A stretch of 41,253 nucleotides of DNA from Trichoplax adhaerens. Taxonomy: Eukaryota; Placozoa; Uniplacotomia; Trichoplacea; Trichoplacidae. The DNA lies in assembly GCF_000150275.1 (NCBI RefSeq), contig NW_002060980.1:244960-286212 (forward strand), in the 5' to 3' direction. A program made the position numbers and the translations under genes. Shown one piece after another: positions 23,296 to 34,924 of this stretch. The notes below the pieces were generated by a model. That model searched no databases. It saw only the letters and a program-made list of their open reading frames with translations, and was not told where the DNA came from. Every line of letters begins with the position of its first letter. Within the stretch, counting starts at the first letter, position 1.

Positions 23296-25328
23296 AACTC
23301 ATCATACGGTCCATGATTTATGCTTATCATGTTTACATACTAATTCAACTGTAATAGATTTAATCGTATTACAAATTATACTCAGTCATTAATACAGGAT
23401 TAAGTATCATCCGCGCAAGGTTCTTAACTCTAGTAACTATTATGTATCCAGCTGAAGTACAGTTTTCAAGAACATAGAATTAGGCCAACAAAATAATCTC
23501 CACTTTATTCAGTGCTAGCTTCTTGTATAGTTTTCGGATCGGATTCGGATTTTATGTAGCGCTTTCAATCGGATTAAATGTTTAGTCGTAGTGGGGTTAC
23601 AATACACTACTGTACCGTACAGTCGAAGTAATACAGTACCGTGCCGTACTGAACCTGGTAACCCATCACCATACAGTATATTGGTATACAAGTTACTGTT
23701 ACGTTGCTATTTCTTACATCACATCCCTCATCATGTGCGTTATAATATCTCCTAATAACATCTTATCTTTAACAGTATCCCTACACATAACAGTAACATT
23801 GTTTACAAACGAGTACAATTTCCTAATGGACATATGTTTTTGAGAGAAAATACCAGTAATATGACGCAATCATAAGTAAAATAGGGTTAAGCAGAAAATT
23901 CTGTCGTTGAATGGCGTTTTGAATACTACGCTATATCTGCTGATTCAGGGCAGTAGTTCAAATGTACCGTATCAATTAATAGCAACGAGATGAGATAACA
24001 ATTAATGATATCATTGCAATTCAGTTTTATTCCTTAACTCTAACGTACGTACCTGATAAAGGTTTTGGAAATTATTCTATATTATGAGAGGTAGAATTTG
24101 GATAGCATCATGTCTGACAAAAATTAGTAACAGACTGTTAAAATGCTGTTTATCAGAATGATACGTGAAAAATTGATGTGTGATTACAAGTTAACTGCAA
24201 GCACTATAGAGTATCCATATTTGTAGTGGGTTGGTCATTCAGCTATCGTATTACGAAGTACCGTTGATAGCATTTCATGACATATATAATAACATTTGCG
24301 CTGTATAGTGCAAAACATGTATCACTTAATGTTCAAAAGCTGCAAATTTTTGCTCGTAAAATAAGATTGTATAACATAATACATGATGTTAATATTGCAA
24401 AAAAATAACTGCTACTTGTAGCATCGAGCTCTATAGCTGCACTTTACAGACTTTTTAATTATCATTTATGAATTACTAATTAAGCAACGTTATAATCATC
24501 CCATTATAGTCTATGTATACTTGATAGCCTAGAGCTAATTTAAACGTAAACTGGCATTAATTATATATAATTAGAATCTGAGTACAATGTTATGATATTA
24601 TATATATATATACAGTACACCGTGGTTATCACATCCCATTTTTCATGAGCTGACCTTCTTAATCTTACTGGTTCTTTTCTTCTAAGAAGAATAAAACGGA
24701 TTAATTGCCTCAGGTGATTAATATTTGATAATCCTTTATACTACGCAAATCAGCTAGCTAGCGGGAGCAGCTTTTGCCAGTTACAACTATACTACACAAC
24801 CGCCATAACGTGACTAATTAATCACCTGCATCAACAATAGAAGTGCCAAGTTGAACAAAATTAAATTATATCAATAGCTGTTATATGGTACTCGTATTGT
24901 TGTGATAATTACAAATTGAATTGGCAGAGCGTAAGTAAATACAGCATCGACCGGTTTAACTTGTTGTCATTGTTATTATTCTACCGGAAATGGTTAATGT
25001 TCATCATAATTTTTAATTTAGCCAGTCTCCGTATTTTATTTCTATTCATTGCTCACTATGTCTACTTGAAGTTCTATTAAAAAAAAGTGGAGAATACCAA
25101 GACCAGCTATAGCAAGGGCTCACGTTTACTAATAAATACTTTTGAATCAATTTGTGCATACTACTGTAATATAAAATTGTACAGCTCGCTTTTAATTCAA
25201 CCATTGAGGTTATTTCAACATTGCTAACAGTTCTTAAATCCCCATAATAAGCTTTATTTAGAATTTACCCGTGCTATCACACGGTCTAGGATAATTTACC
25301 GCTGTACGATGTACATAGTGCAGTAGTA
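23296..25328. other. No gene recognised
   Basis: AT-rich sequence. Around 23604-23660 there is a small cluster of TACTGTACCGTACAGT-like motifs, and a short TA run lies at 24599-24612. No exon or RNA gene was recognised. Confidence 0.4.
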
Positions 25329-25515
25329 GTATAGGATGGAAACAATATCAATATAGATTTGATATTACAAGGATGAATTGAATACATTGCAGCACTCAAT
25401 CTTATACAGCATAAAATTAATCGAATGAAGTAAAAATCTGTTTTGATATTACGAGGGCGAATTGAATACTTTACAGCGTAAAATTGATTTAATGCGGTAG
25501 ATTATCCGGTTTCGG
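25329..25515 (+). repeat. Dispersed repeat, copy 1
   Basis: This 187-bp segment begins GTATAGGATGGAAACAATAT and ends ATTATCCGGTTTCGG. It recurs in the same orientation at 40226-40419. Each copy contains two related halves, GATATTACAAGGATGAATTG and GATATTACGAGGGCGAATTG in this one, each followed by a TTGCAGC- or TTACAGC-like stretch and then AAAATTAAT or AAAATTGAT. No coding capacity was seen. It may be a small non-autonomous element. Confidence 0.8.
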
Positions 25516-25987
25516 CTATCACAGTCATAGTACGAAGAGTGATAAAAATTGCAAATAATAAAAATTAACTATTATAACTCTATAAAAGGCATACTGAATT
25601 AATCGTTATCCTATACTTAATTTAAAACTAATCTATTTTAATTGTACCTTCAATCCATTCACTTCAACTGTTACAGCGCTACATTCCTTCGAATTCATCA
25701 ACAACTGCTTTTCGACACAATTTCCATAAAGCAATAATTAACAAATGCATATGTTCAACAAAGTGGAAGGTGAATAGATTCTTTAGGGCCTGTGTTAAAT
25801 ATATCCTAGTAAAACTAATTCTAGTGCTGTAGACAGCTAGTTAATATGAAGAGTGCATTTTATTCCGATGGTTACAATTATCCACTTTCTATCGCATGTT
25901 AATAGGAAATAGTAGTAATAGCTATCCCTACGATAATGCTAAAGGCAAAATGATTGGATAATGCCAATCCATTATCGATTTTTTTCA

Positions 25988-28144
25988 CTAGATAACATCA
26001 GTAAAGTTATGCATTTTTAGTTTCTCTTCAATTGCTCTCATACGTGCGCAGCTTCATCCCAATCGACAAAACAACCTTCTAAATGACGATTACCTTCGTT
26101 GCTTTATAAGCAGATCTACCATGTAGACCTCGCCAATTATTAAACACTACCATGTCTCCAGACTCTATCCTCTTAGTGACTAAATTGCTTGGATCATACA
26201 TTATTTTCACAATGGTACGGAATGCTCGGTTAACTTTATCTTCAGGTACATCCAATATGGAACTCCTTGTGTGATTATTATGTACGAAGCGAATAACTTC
26301 ACTACGGCCGTTTAATCTACGTGATAAATAAAATCACATTTAACTTTATTAAAATAATCTACATATGTCATCGATTGCGTGCAGCCTACAATGAAAAGTC
26401 TTTTGCATAGACCGTGAACCAAGGTAGCATCCCTTGAACGCAATGCAAACAGACAAAAATAGCATATCGTATTACTTACATTATAAGAGGATGATGACTA
26501 AGCTGGTTATCACTCGATATAATCATTCACGATATCGAAGAAAATAAATTCATATTGTATCAGTAATTCAAAAAAGTATGGATTCTCTTTCTTTAGCACT
26601 TTCGCAACGTGGAAGCCATCAACGAATTCGCTTTCCCCTCCACCAGCTGAAGCTTGTTGAATGCAATGCAGGAACTGAATCTAGATTTTTAAATATAGAT
26701 GGATAAATAGATATTATGACCATTAGGTACGTAGTGCAATATTTAACATAAAATCATTGCAGAAGCAACGTCAAAATGATCCATTTCTACGACATGAAGT
26801 ATGGTAGATCGGTATGCAAAGCCAGACCTGTGTCAGTCAAGGAAATGTTGCTCGGATCATCCTTAGACTTTACCGTGGAAATCCTCCTATCCGAAATGAA
26901 ATTACTCAAGTTTGCAATGGCGCTACAAGAATCTTAATGAATTCTTAGGACTGTTGGTAACCGACATGTGTCGTGTATAGTAATTTAGTAAACTTCAATA
27001 TCTCTATAGTACGACACTGCTATGATACAAAACGATCCATTACTGTTACAGGTAGAATCCTATAAAAGGAAAGTCCGAAGACTTTTTCGGCATTGGCTAC
27101 ACGATCAATCGATTACTCTGCTAATGCACTGTATGTACATTGTACAGTTCAAGCTTCAATAAAGTCAATTATTAACTCGTAGCATAGTGCGAGCTGCATC
27201 TTATGCAAAGTGTCACGGGCCAACCTCAAGATCCACCACAGTAACATCGCCTGCCTAGACAAGTTCTATTATTATATATAATTATCGTACTGATATTTAA
27301 AATGAAAAATTCAAAATAAACCTTTTGCTATGTAGGACTGTAGCTTTCGATTATGCAAATTGGATAGATACTCTAAAGTAACACGTCCTATTCAGATGAT
27401 ATCCTCATCACTAAATACGTAAATCAATCTAGATTTTAGAGTAATTGACCAACGCTCTAATCTTACCCGTAATTGCTCACTCTCAAATAGGCAATTCTAT
27501 TGGCTAGGCGTTCTACTTGTCCTAGTTCTGGAGATACATTCTTAACCAGTACTAAGGCAACTGTGGCTATATATTCTGCAACCACCTGTATATAATGCAA
27601 GATCATCACGAAGGATTTCATCAAATTCAAAAGTTGGTATATTGCCATTCATTTCACTACCCCACAGTCGGTGATTTGAATTTGAGCAAACTACTTTATT
27701 GCCCACTTGGTCGTCACTGGTAGGAAACCGTCTCGTTTTCAACCAATTTGTATCAAATACACTGACATGATTATCTATTTCCCATATCATCTCGATTTCT
27801 TGACGATCGCGACGTAACTCGGCCCATGACGCTCTTGTCTCAGCATCGTAGGCCGGGAAAACATTGGTATCTCCGATATTGCGTTGTTTTGGAGACGGAT
27901 GGAAACAGTTTGGGCATTGACAATGATCACGAAGGTAAATATGCGGGAAACGACTGCTTGTTCCATCATCCCATTTGACATGTAATTGGCGATTACTGAT
28001 ATCGTTTTCAATAGCAACAGAATTGAAAACGACCAATTTTTTCCTAAAAGCAAGTGGAACGATCGTACGTGACCGAGTTAAAGTTTGTTTGGATTGGAAG
28101 AGCTGTTCCAAAGGGCGAATTAATCTTATCCCGAGACGATGCAT
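25988..28144 (-). pseudogene. Decayed gamma-butyrobetaine dioxygenase copy
   Basis: Four blocks match the four exons of the intact neighbours: 27467-28144, 26781-26886, 26480-26680 and 25988-26316. Block 1 opens with an ATG at 28144 and matches well, including the Cys cluster CQCPNC. It then has two 2-bp insertions around 27565-27590 that throw the frame. Block 2 keeps the iron-binding HTD but gains a TAG near its end and lacks the GT donor (TGG is followed by AT). Block 3 has one extra base and a TGA after DYIE. Block 4 has a 9-bp in-frame loss, a 4-bp and a 1-bp deletion, and FNNW for FDNW. With lesions in every exon, no working enzyme can be made from the present sequence. A short N-terminal product of up to 200 residues remains possible but would lack the catalytic domain. 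Confidence 0.92.
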
Positions 28145-28378
28145 AGCTTATCTTGGTGCGATGGCCTCAAAACAACAGTGAAAAAATTGATTCAAGGTAC
28201 TGACGGACCGCGATAGCAATAGACAGGGACCAAAATATGGGCTTCATTTTCTCCATTTTAGCCACGAAGCAATATAGTAAACAGTACTGCCACTGTTACT
28301 TTTTGCTCGCTTTCTTTCTCTTTGGTTTTTCTTACTTGATTAGTTCAGCATTATTGTTATTTTTTCTTTTTTTATTAT

Positions 28379-29200
28379 TTACTGTACAGTACAGTACAGT
28401 GTGCATTGTCCTGTCTATGCAGTACTGTATTGTATTGAGTAACTAACTCTTACTGTAGAAGTCCCGTCGCGATCTAGTAATACTGATATTTTATTAAAGG
28501 AGTGGATGAGTATTCTCCTATGGTCTACTGTACTGTACAGTGTACAATGTAAAGCAGTAGGTAATGGAGGGTGTGAGCCAGTTCTCTTTAGAGTGCTATT
28601 AGGCAAAATAAATTGGAGTTAAAGCTGCAAAATTTGCCTCCAATTTTAGAGAGACAATACAGATATATAGTTTGTAGATGAAGGAATACGTGCTGTACAC
28701 TTGTACAATGTACACTGTATTCGATATGGTGAAACTAGATAAGATGTCAGTGCGTACACTGTACAGTACAGTATTAATTTACCGAGCGTAGTGATTGGCA
28801 GTAAAACGGTAGCTTTGCAAATTTAATTTGTTTAATTTGTTTTATTTGTTTTAATTCAAGCCTGTTTTCATTCAACTCTTAAAGTATTCTTACTGTCCAA
28901 GTGTCCATGCGGATAAAAGACGTCGTATTGAGTTATCAATCATTGGATTCAATTACGCGGGAGTCCATTGTTTGGAGTTAATATTATCATACAGACCCAT
29001 CCGTACTCTACTGTATACAGTACATTGTACTGTACAGTACAATACGTACAGCTCCCCTTGGTGAATTAATTCCAATTCAAATACTGTACTGTTCAGTATG
29101 GGGAAAATGGACATTGACTACTACTGTACTATGGGGCGTGTACACTGTACACGCCCCCCATAACTAGCGCAGTATTGTACCGTAGACTCATACACTAGCC
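28379..29200. repeat. Cluster of ACTGTACAGT palindromes
   Basis: The self-complementary core ACTGTACAGT and overlapping forms (TACTGTACAGTACAGT, ACAGTGTACA, TGTATACAGTACATTGTAC) occur repeatedly, for example at 28380-28400, 28527-28550, 28755-28772, 29010-29045 and 29080-29150. The density is far above that of the surrounding AT-rich DNA. The cluster sits just upstream of the pseudogene start. Confidence 0.75.
29133..29157. repeat. GC-rich perfect hairpin
   Basis: GGGGCGTGTACA (29133-29144) and TGTACACGCCCC (29146-29157) are exact reverse complements around a single C. The flanks ATGGGG and CCCCCCAT add to the symmetry. It stands out in AT-rich DNA and contains the TGTACA core of the surrounding palindrome family. 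Confidence 0.85.
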
Positions 29201-29665
29201 CACGGTGCAATGCTGTACCTGGGACCAGTTTTACGGCAAATTGTTGCAGCTCGTGGTTGAAAGATGTTCGCCTATTGGGCTACCTTAAATTACAGTATGT
29301 CTTTCAATTGTCAACAAATGATCTTTCAATTTGGCTCTAATTCCGTGCAGACAGCTCGGTACAACCTTGAGCAATGGGCTCTTGATATTTTGATGACTTT
29401 TTATCGCAGTATTGAATAGTTCTATTTCTTTCAAGTTTCCGATACAAACTATCAGTCGATGTTACATGTTCGGTCGCTCACTATAATGGGGCCAATGACT
29501 CTTAGGATAGGTTAAATGCTATAAATTAATGAAATCCAATGGCTGCCGTCATGTAATGACACTGTTGTAAGGCTCATAAAGGATGATAATGTCTTTTATT
29601 AATATCCTTAAAATAAAAGGGGATATGGACGGGACTGAGTTTATGACTACGATCAACCATGGTTC

Positions 29666-29707
29666 ATGGACTACTGGAAGGGCCAGGCTTTATCTAGTAG
29701 TCCATGG
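29666..29707. repeat. Foldback with CATGGACTACT arms
   Basis: CATGGACTACT (29666-29676) and AGTAGTCCATG (29697-29707) are exact reverse complements separated by 20 bp. The arm sequence GGACTACT is shared with the larger foldback at 30.7 kb. Confidence 0.75.
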
Positions 29708-30656
29708 ATTTACATAGTAGAGGTGTATATATATAGATGCTGCGTAGATATATATTCGTAGATTGACTCATGTCTTAGCTTTGTAACATAATGTGCAGTA
29801 TGTTCAATCACATTCTGTTAGGACTTCGCATATTCCACGCGACATATCTGCCTCATATACTGTACTTTACTGTCGAGAATGGGTACGTGTACAAATACGT
29901 ACGAGTACTCGTATAATGCCTAGAATGCAAGATAGCTCATTACATAGTGAGTGCATCCTGCAAAAGGAAGAATTCTCTCTTACGAGCCGCTGGTTTAACT
30001 GCAAAGTGCTTACAGGTCGTTCAAGTCGTCAATCACACTGTAGGCGCAGAGTATGGTACTGTAAATATTCTACTACGCCATACAGTACAACTGAATCCTT
30101 ACCACGATGGCCCTTACTTTGGAGTTTGGACTCATCCAAGTTTACCAGTTACCGTTCCCTTTATTCAGTATATCATCATTGTAAAGTTTGACTCAGCAGT
30201 GTCGATAGAAAATAGAAAAAAGGCCCACCCTAGTCCTTGTAATGCAAACTACTACTACTACTACTGTACATCAACTTATACTGTGCAGTGTACAGTAGAT
30301 ACTTATGACATTAGTCAAATCCTTTCGGCTTTATGATGATAAATGAAATGATGCAAATCCTGTTCTTTATTGTCGGAGAAAAAAATTGCCAGAATACAAC
30401 TTAAATCTCACGCGTAGCAGTTATTTAATACCCCCTTCCGTATATAAGTTATCTACAAAGGATTTATTTCTAATGAAGTCAATTATCAGCTATTTAAAAT
30501 ATAAAATATCAGTGCATTGTGGAACGTCTTGATGATAGGCCATTTAAAGTTCAAGATATGATATATTACATAAGGGCTAACTAACGGTGAATTCGGCGCA
30601 ACAACTGTAAAAATAAATGTAATAATTGTTATGTATTAAGCAACGATAACAAACTA

Positions 30657-30724
30657 CTATATATAGAACTGGACTACTAAATGTTCCCCGGGAAACATTT
30701 AGTAGTCCAGTTTCATATATAGTA
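30657..30724. repeat. Long foldback with GGACTACTAAATGTT arms
   Basis: AACTGGACTACTAAATGTT (30667-30685) pairs exactly with its reverse complement at 30694-30712, around an 8-bp loop containing CCCGGG. The symmetry extends outwards through CTATATATAG with about two mismatches, giving arms near 29 bp. TAGTAGTCCATG just outside (near 30720-30731) repeats the arm of the foldback at 29.7 kb. This is the shape of a very short foldback element or of a paired terminal-repeat remnant. Confidence 0.85.
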
Positions 30725-32039
30725 GTCCATGATTACACCAATATATAAATATTTTGCAACATTGGTAATTGTGTTGCAGTAGCAAAATGGCCATTTGTAC
30801 ATTTTTATTATAAAATTCCTTTAATTCCTATTTTAACATTGAACTACTGATATGTGCTACCTTAGAACCTAGCAGTAACAGTACTTACGTAGTAAGATGT
30901 AATTAATTATTCGCTGTGTTGCCGGCAAGATACGATGACGACGTGGTATTCTAATTCCATGAAACTTTAATTAATAACGCATGCAAGCATTCAATATTTT
31001 AAACTAGTGCCATTGAGTAGATCAAGGTGTTTGTCTATATCTTGCAGATACTCTAGCAGTTTTATTGTAATATAATGCAGTTTACAGTAAATTCAATTTT
31101 TTTCAAAACTAGTTGGATTTATTTTCGTAGATTCCGGTAAATTGACCTTAAGGTATTGCATACGCCGTATGTGGTCAAAAAATTTAAAATGTTGTAGAAT
31201 CACATGCACGGTGCATTCCTCTGTGATTCTTGACCATTATAATAGATACTAGAAAAATACCGGTATTTTTTTCTTGTAATCTATGGTCTTGACTAATTAC
31301 CTCCAGTATACCTATCTGTGCACGTTGCTAATATTTGCAATTTCACACTCATTGAAATACAGTATAGTTATGCTTATATTGATCTTGTTCAGTTACAGCA
31401 ATTTCTCCGTCATGTATCGAGTTCGTGTGGCAATATGATGATGTGAGTAAATCAAAAAAGGAAACTTTAAAACTCGATCACTGTCTAGGAATCATACACA
31501 CACTAATTAATATGCTACACTACAGGATGTGGAATATATAATAATTTGCATAATTCGCGCGGAACGCACGAGCATGCGACGATACCACTAGCCCTGTAAA
31601 GAATCTAACGTACAAATTAGCGACTAGTTTATCACTCAAAACACTCTTTTCTACTCATAATCATCTTCAATCTACATATATGTATCAAATTCAAGCTTTA
31701 ATAGAATAAATCTCAGTGACAAATTACAGCAAATAACTATAAATTCCTGCAGTACAGGTACAATTGAATTGGCTACAATGTTAAAAGGAACAACGCTTAC
31801 GTACATTCCATATGGTAAAAGATAAATTTATCGTCGATGTCTAAATTAATACAAATGTATGGCAATAAAATTATCATGAATGATCAGTTAACACAAGAGA
31901 TGAAATGCATATTAATATACTAAAGAACTAGTAAGTAAAGTGCTTTTATTCAAACGGTAAAATCTTCCACTTCCTATTGAACTACATTTTAAGCCAAGTG
32001 CATAACCGTCCCTACGAAGCAGGTAATAGTACAGAACTA

Positions 32040-32045
32040 TTTATT
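32040..32045 (-). terminator. AATAAA polyadenylation signal of the minus-strand BBOX gene
   Basis: The reverse complement reads AATAAA, 14 bp past the stop codon that ends at 32060. Use is inferred from position only. Confidence 0.5.
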
Positions 32046-32059
32046 CATATTTCCGTCAT

Positions 32060-33897
32060 TTAAATAACACCAGTAAAGTTTTGCATTTTTTGTTTCTCTT
32101 CAATTGCTCTCATGCGTGACGTGGTCTCATCCCAATCGATGAAGCAACCTTCTAAATGACGATTACCTCCGGCTGTTAGCTGAAAGGGTGATCTACCGTG
32201 TAAAACTCGCCAATTATCAAATACTACCATCTCTCCAGATTCCATCTTGTTAGTGACTAAATTGCTTTGATCATACATTATGTGTACAATTGCACGGAAT
32301 GCCCGGTAGATATCAGTTACTTTATCTTCAGGTACATCCAGTATGGAACTTCTTGCATGGTTATTATGCACGAAACGAATGACTTCATTACGGCTATTTA
32401 ATCTATATGATCAATTGATAAAATGAAGCTTAGTTTCATTGAAATAAGAATATTGTCCATTATCAGTCATAAACGAGAATAAATTCATTATACCGTATAC
32501 CCTCCAAAATCTTTCCATCTTTTGTTCAGATATCGTCGAGGGAACATCCCACGAATGTAATGCAACTAGATAAACTTAACAAGCCATATTACTTACGTTA
32601 TAAGAGGATGATGATTGAGCTGATTATACTCGACATAATCATTTCCGATATCGAAGAAAACAAATGCATGTTGTGTAAGTAGGTCAAAATAGTATGGATT
32701 TTCTTTCCTTAACACTTCAGCAACATTGAAGCCATCAACGAATTGATTTTCACCTCCTCCACCAGCAGCTTGCTGAACACAGTGAAGGAACTGAATCTAA
32801 ATTTTAGAAAAAACACCTCTTAATTTGTATGTTTAGCAGCTACTGTATATAAGTAACCTAATAAAACGCAACACTACATAGTCATGATAAAAACGATCTA
32901 TTTGTATAACGAAAGTAAATACGGTATCTCACCCCAGGAACCAAGTCGAAGTATGGTAGATCAGTATGCAAAGCCAGGCCTTTATCCGTAAAAGCCAAAT
33001 TGCTAGGATCAAGCTTCGATTTTACGGTGAAAGTTCGCCTATCCAAAACAACATGACGTTAATATGGTCCTTATCATAGCCTTAAAGGTTTATTAATAAT
33101 CGCTGTATGGAACTATAGCTTTCATCTGTATAAATTTGGTAGACATTACAAAATCCTGTATCGCATTGAGATCACTTTCTTATAAATAAACCCCCAAATT
33201 TCAACAATTTACCAAAATCTTAGTCTTACCCGTAATTAGTAACTCTCAAATAGGCAATTCTATCTGCTAGGCGTTCTACTTGTCCTACTTCTTTAGGTAC
33301 ATTCTTAACCAACGTTAAGCCAACTCTAGCTAGATTTTTCAGCCATTTGTATAGCGCAAGATCGTCATGGAGAATTTCATTAAAATCCGTAGTTGGTATA
33401 TCGCCATTTAAATCACCACCCCACAATCGACGATCTGAATAAACTATTTTATGACCCACTTGGTCACGATCGGTAGGAAATCGTCTCATTTTTAACCAAT
33501 TTGTATCAAATACACTCACATGATTATCTTTATCCCATTTAATCTCAATTTCTTGACGATCGGGATGGAGTTGAGCTTGTGATGCTTTGGTATCAACATC
33601 GTAGGCATCGAGAACACTGGTGTCGCTGATATTGCGTTGTTTTGCTGACGGATGGAAGCAGTTTGGGCATTGGCAATTGTCACGGAGGTAAATATGCGGG
33701 AAACGGCTGGTTGTTCCATCATCCCATTTGACATGCAATTGGCGATTATCGATATCGTTTTCCACAGCGACAGAGTTAAACGCGACCAATTCCTTCCTAA
33801 AAGCAAGAGGAGAGATTGGACTTGATCGACTTAGGCTCTGTTTGGATTGGAAGAGTTGTTGCAAAGGGCGGACTAATCTTTTCCCGAGGCGATGCAT
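32060..33897 (-). CDS. BBOX1: Gamma-butyrobetaine dioxygenase-like gene, minus-strand copy
   Basis: Exons in coding order: 33897-33230, 33038-32933, 32796-32597, 32402-32060; 1317 nt, 438 residues, consistent GT-AG sites and phases. The enzyme is an Fe(II)/2-oxoglutarate dioxygenase that hydroxylates gamma-butyrobetaine to L-carnitine. The N-terminal domain has the zinc-site cysteines CQCPNC (75, 77, 80) and His126. The catalytic domain has HTD (His247, Asp249), FDNWRVLHGR (386-395) and RHLEG (His407), completing the iron triad. BBOX1 is preferred over TMLHE because LRDNCxCxxC, VDGFN and RHLEGxxxDWD follow BBOX1. The first 35 residues are basic without any acidic residue, suggesting mitochondrial import. 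Introns are 191, 136 and 194 bp. It stands head to head with the plus-strand copy and differs from it by only about nine residues in the 223 of exon 1. Confidence 0.93.
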
Positions 33898-34924
33898 ATT
33901 CTTATCTTAGCAACAGACGTAAGTGAAGATAATGTGCTGCAACTTGTTTTTGGAAGTGTATTTATACACTTCCAAATTAACCGATGGGGGCGTCAAAGCA
34001 ACGCCAACTGCAAAAAGGTACACAACAACATTGTTGTACAGTGTACAGTGCAATACCGCTCGCTACATTTGAGTGTCGCCAAAGCAAGATTCATACTGTA
34101 ACTCAGCAAGTACACAAAAGACGAGTTCTACTGTTATTATTATTGCAACAAAAGAAAAAAACTTTTGAATATTGTAACCTCGAAAAGGTCAGCTTCAAGG
34201 TCTATTTGTTAGGCCTAAATAAACAAAGAAATGATTAATGACTGGATAGTACAGTAGCGGACACTGGATTACTGTACAGTACCAATTAACTTAGTATTGC
34301 ATGATTGGAGGGGAAACTACCTGAAATCCCCCTAGCGCTGCATTATGGGCCTACTAAATTACCGGTAATTTACTGGAGTGGCAAGCCAACATACAGTACA
34401 TTGAACGTCCAATACAGTACAGTACTTGTACTATCCAGGTGGAGTACTGTACGTACTCTACTGATCTACTGTACAGTATACTGTACAGTACAGTACTGCA
34501 CGACTTGTACACTTGACAGCCCTACAGTACATTGGACACTAGCATACAGTACAGTGATGGGGCGTCGCGCCACAAACAGGAAATACCGGTACTACAGTCC
34601 TGTACAGTACTGCCATTGCTGTATACAGTACATTGTATTGTAGTCTACAAATTCAAGAAAAAAGCTTTTCTTTTTACAGTACTGTACACTCAGTACAGTA
34701 CTGTATGCTACTAGCCAATCAGCAGGAGTAAAAAACCTGATTAAAACTGCTGCCAACTACGCAGGTACAGTGGCAACAGCGAAATAAATAAACGATTGAT
34801 TATTTATTCCTTGGCTTGCAATCTCGATCAGCTGCTCCTCCTTTGCAAATAATCAACTATTCACATCATTATACTATACAGTATCGTTATCATCGCTTTC
34901 ATCACTACAGTAACTAACATAGGC
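33898..34924. promoter_or_regulatory. Shared spacer between divergent BBOX genes, palindrome-rich
   Basis: The two start codons face away from each other across 1027 bp, so any promoters for both genes should lie here. About 34028-34710 is crowded with ACTGTACAGT-type palindromes (for example 34270-34282, 34405-34425, 34470-34500, 34602-34612, 34675-34710). ORFs across this part (34305-34714) are low-complexity readings of these motifs. Whether the palindromes bind a factor or are merely a genomic repeat cannot be told from the sequence. Confidence 0.5.

Larger units (their letters stand above)
28145..32039. other. Intergenic region between BBOX pseudogene and gene
   Basis: No gene was recognised. 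The region contains palindrome-rich sequence, a GC-rich hairpin and two foldbacks (listed separately), plus a short ACT trinucleotide run near 30249-30266. ORFs of 130 codons at 29793-30336 overlap each other in different frames and lack any domain. Confidence 0.5.

Noticed and set aside
29793-30336. Two overlapping ORFs of about 130 codons
   Set aside because: They overlap in different frames, show no domain and read through palindrome-rich sequence.
34305-34714. ORFs in the spacer between the BBOX genes
   Set aside because: Low-complexity translations of repeated TACTGTACAGT motifs.
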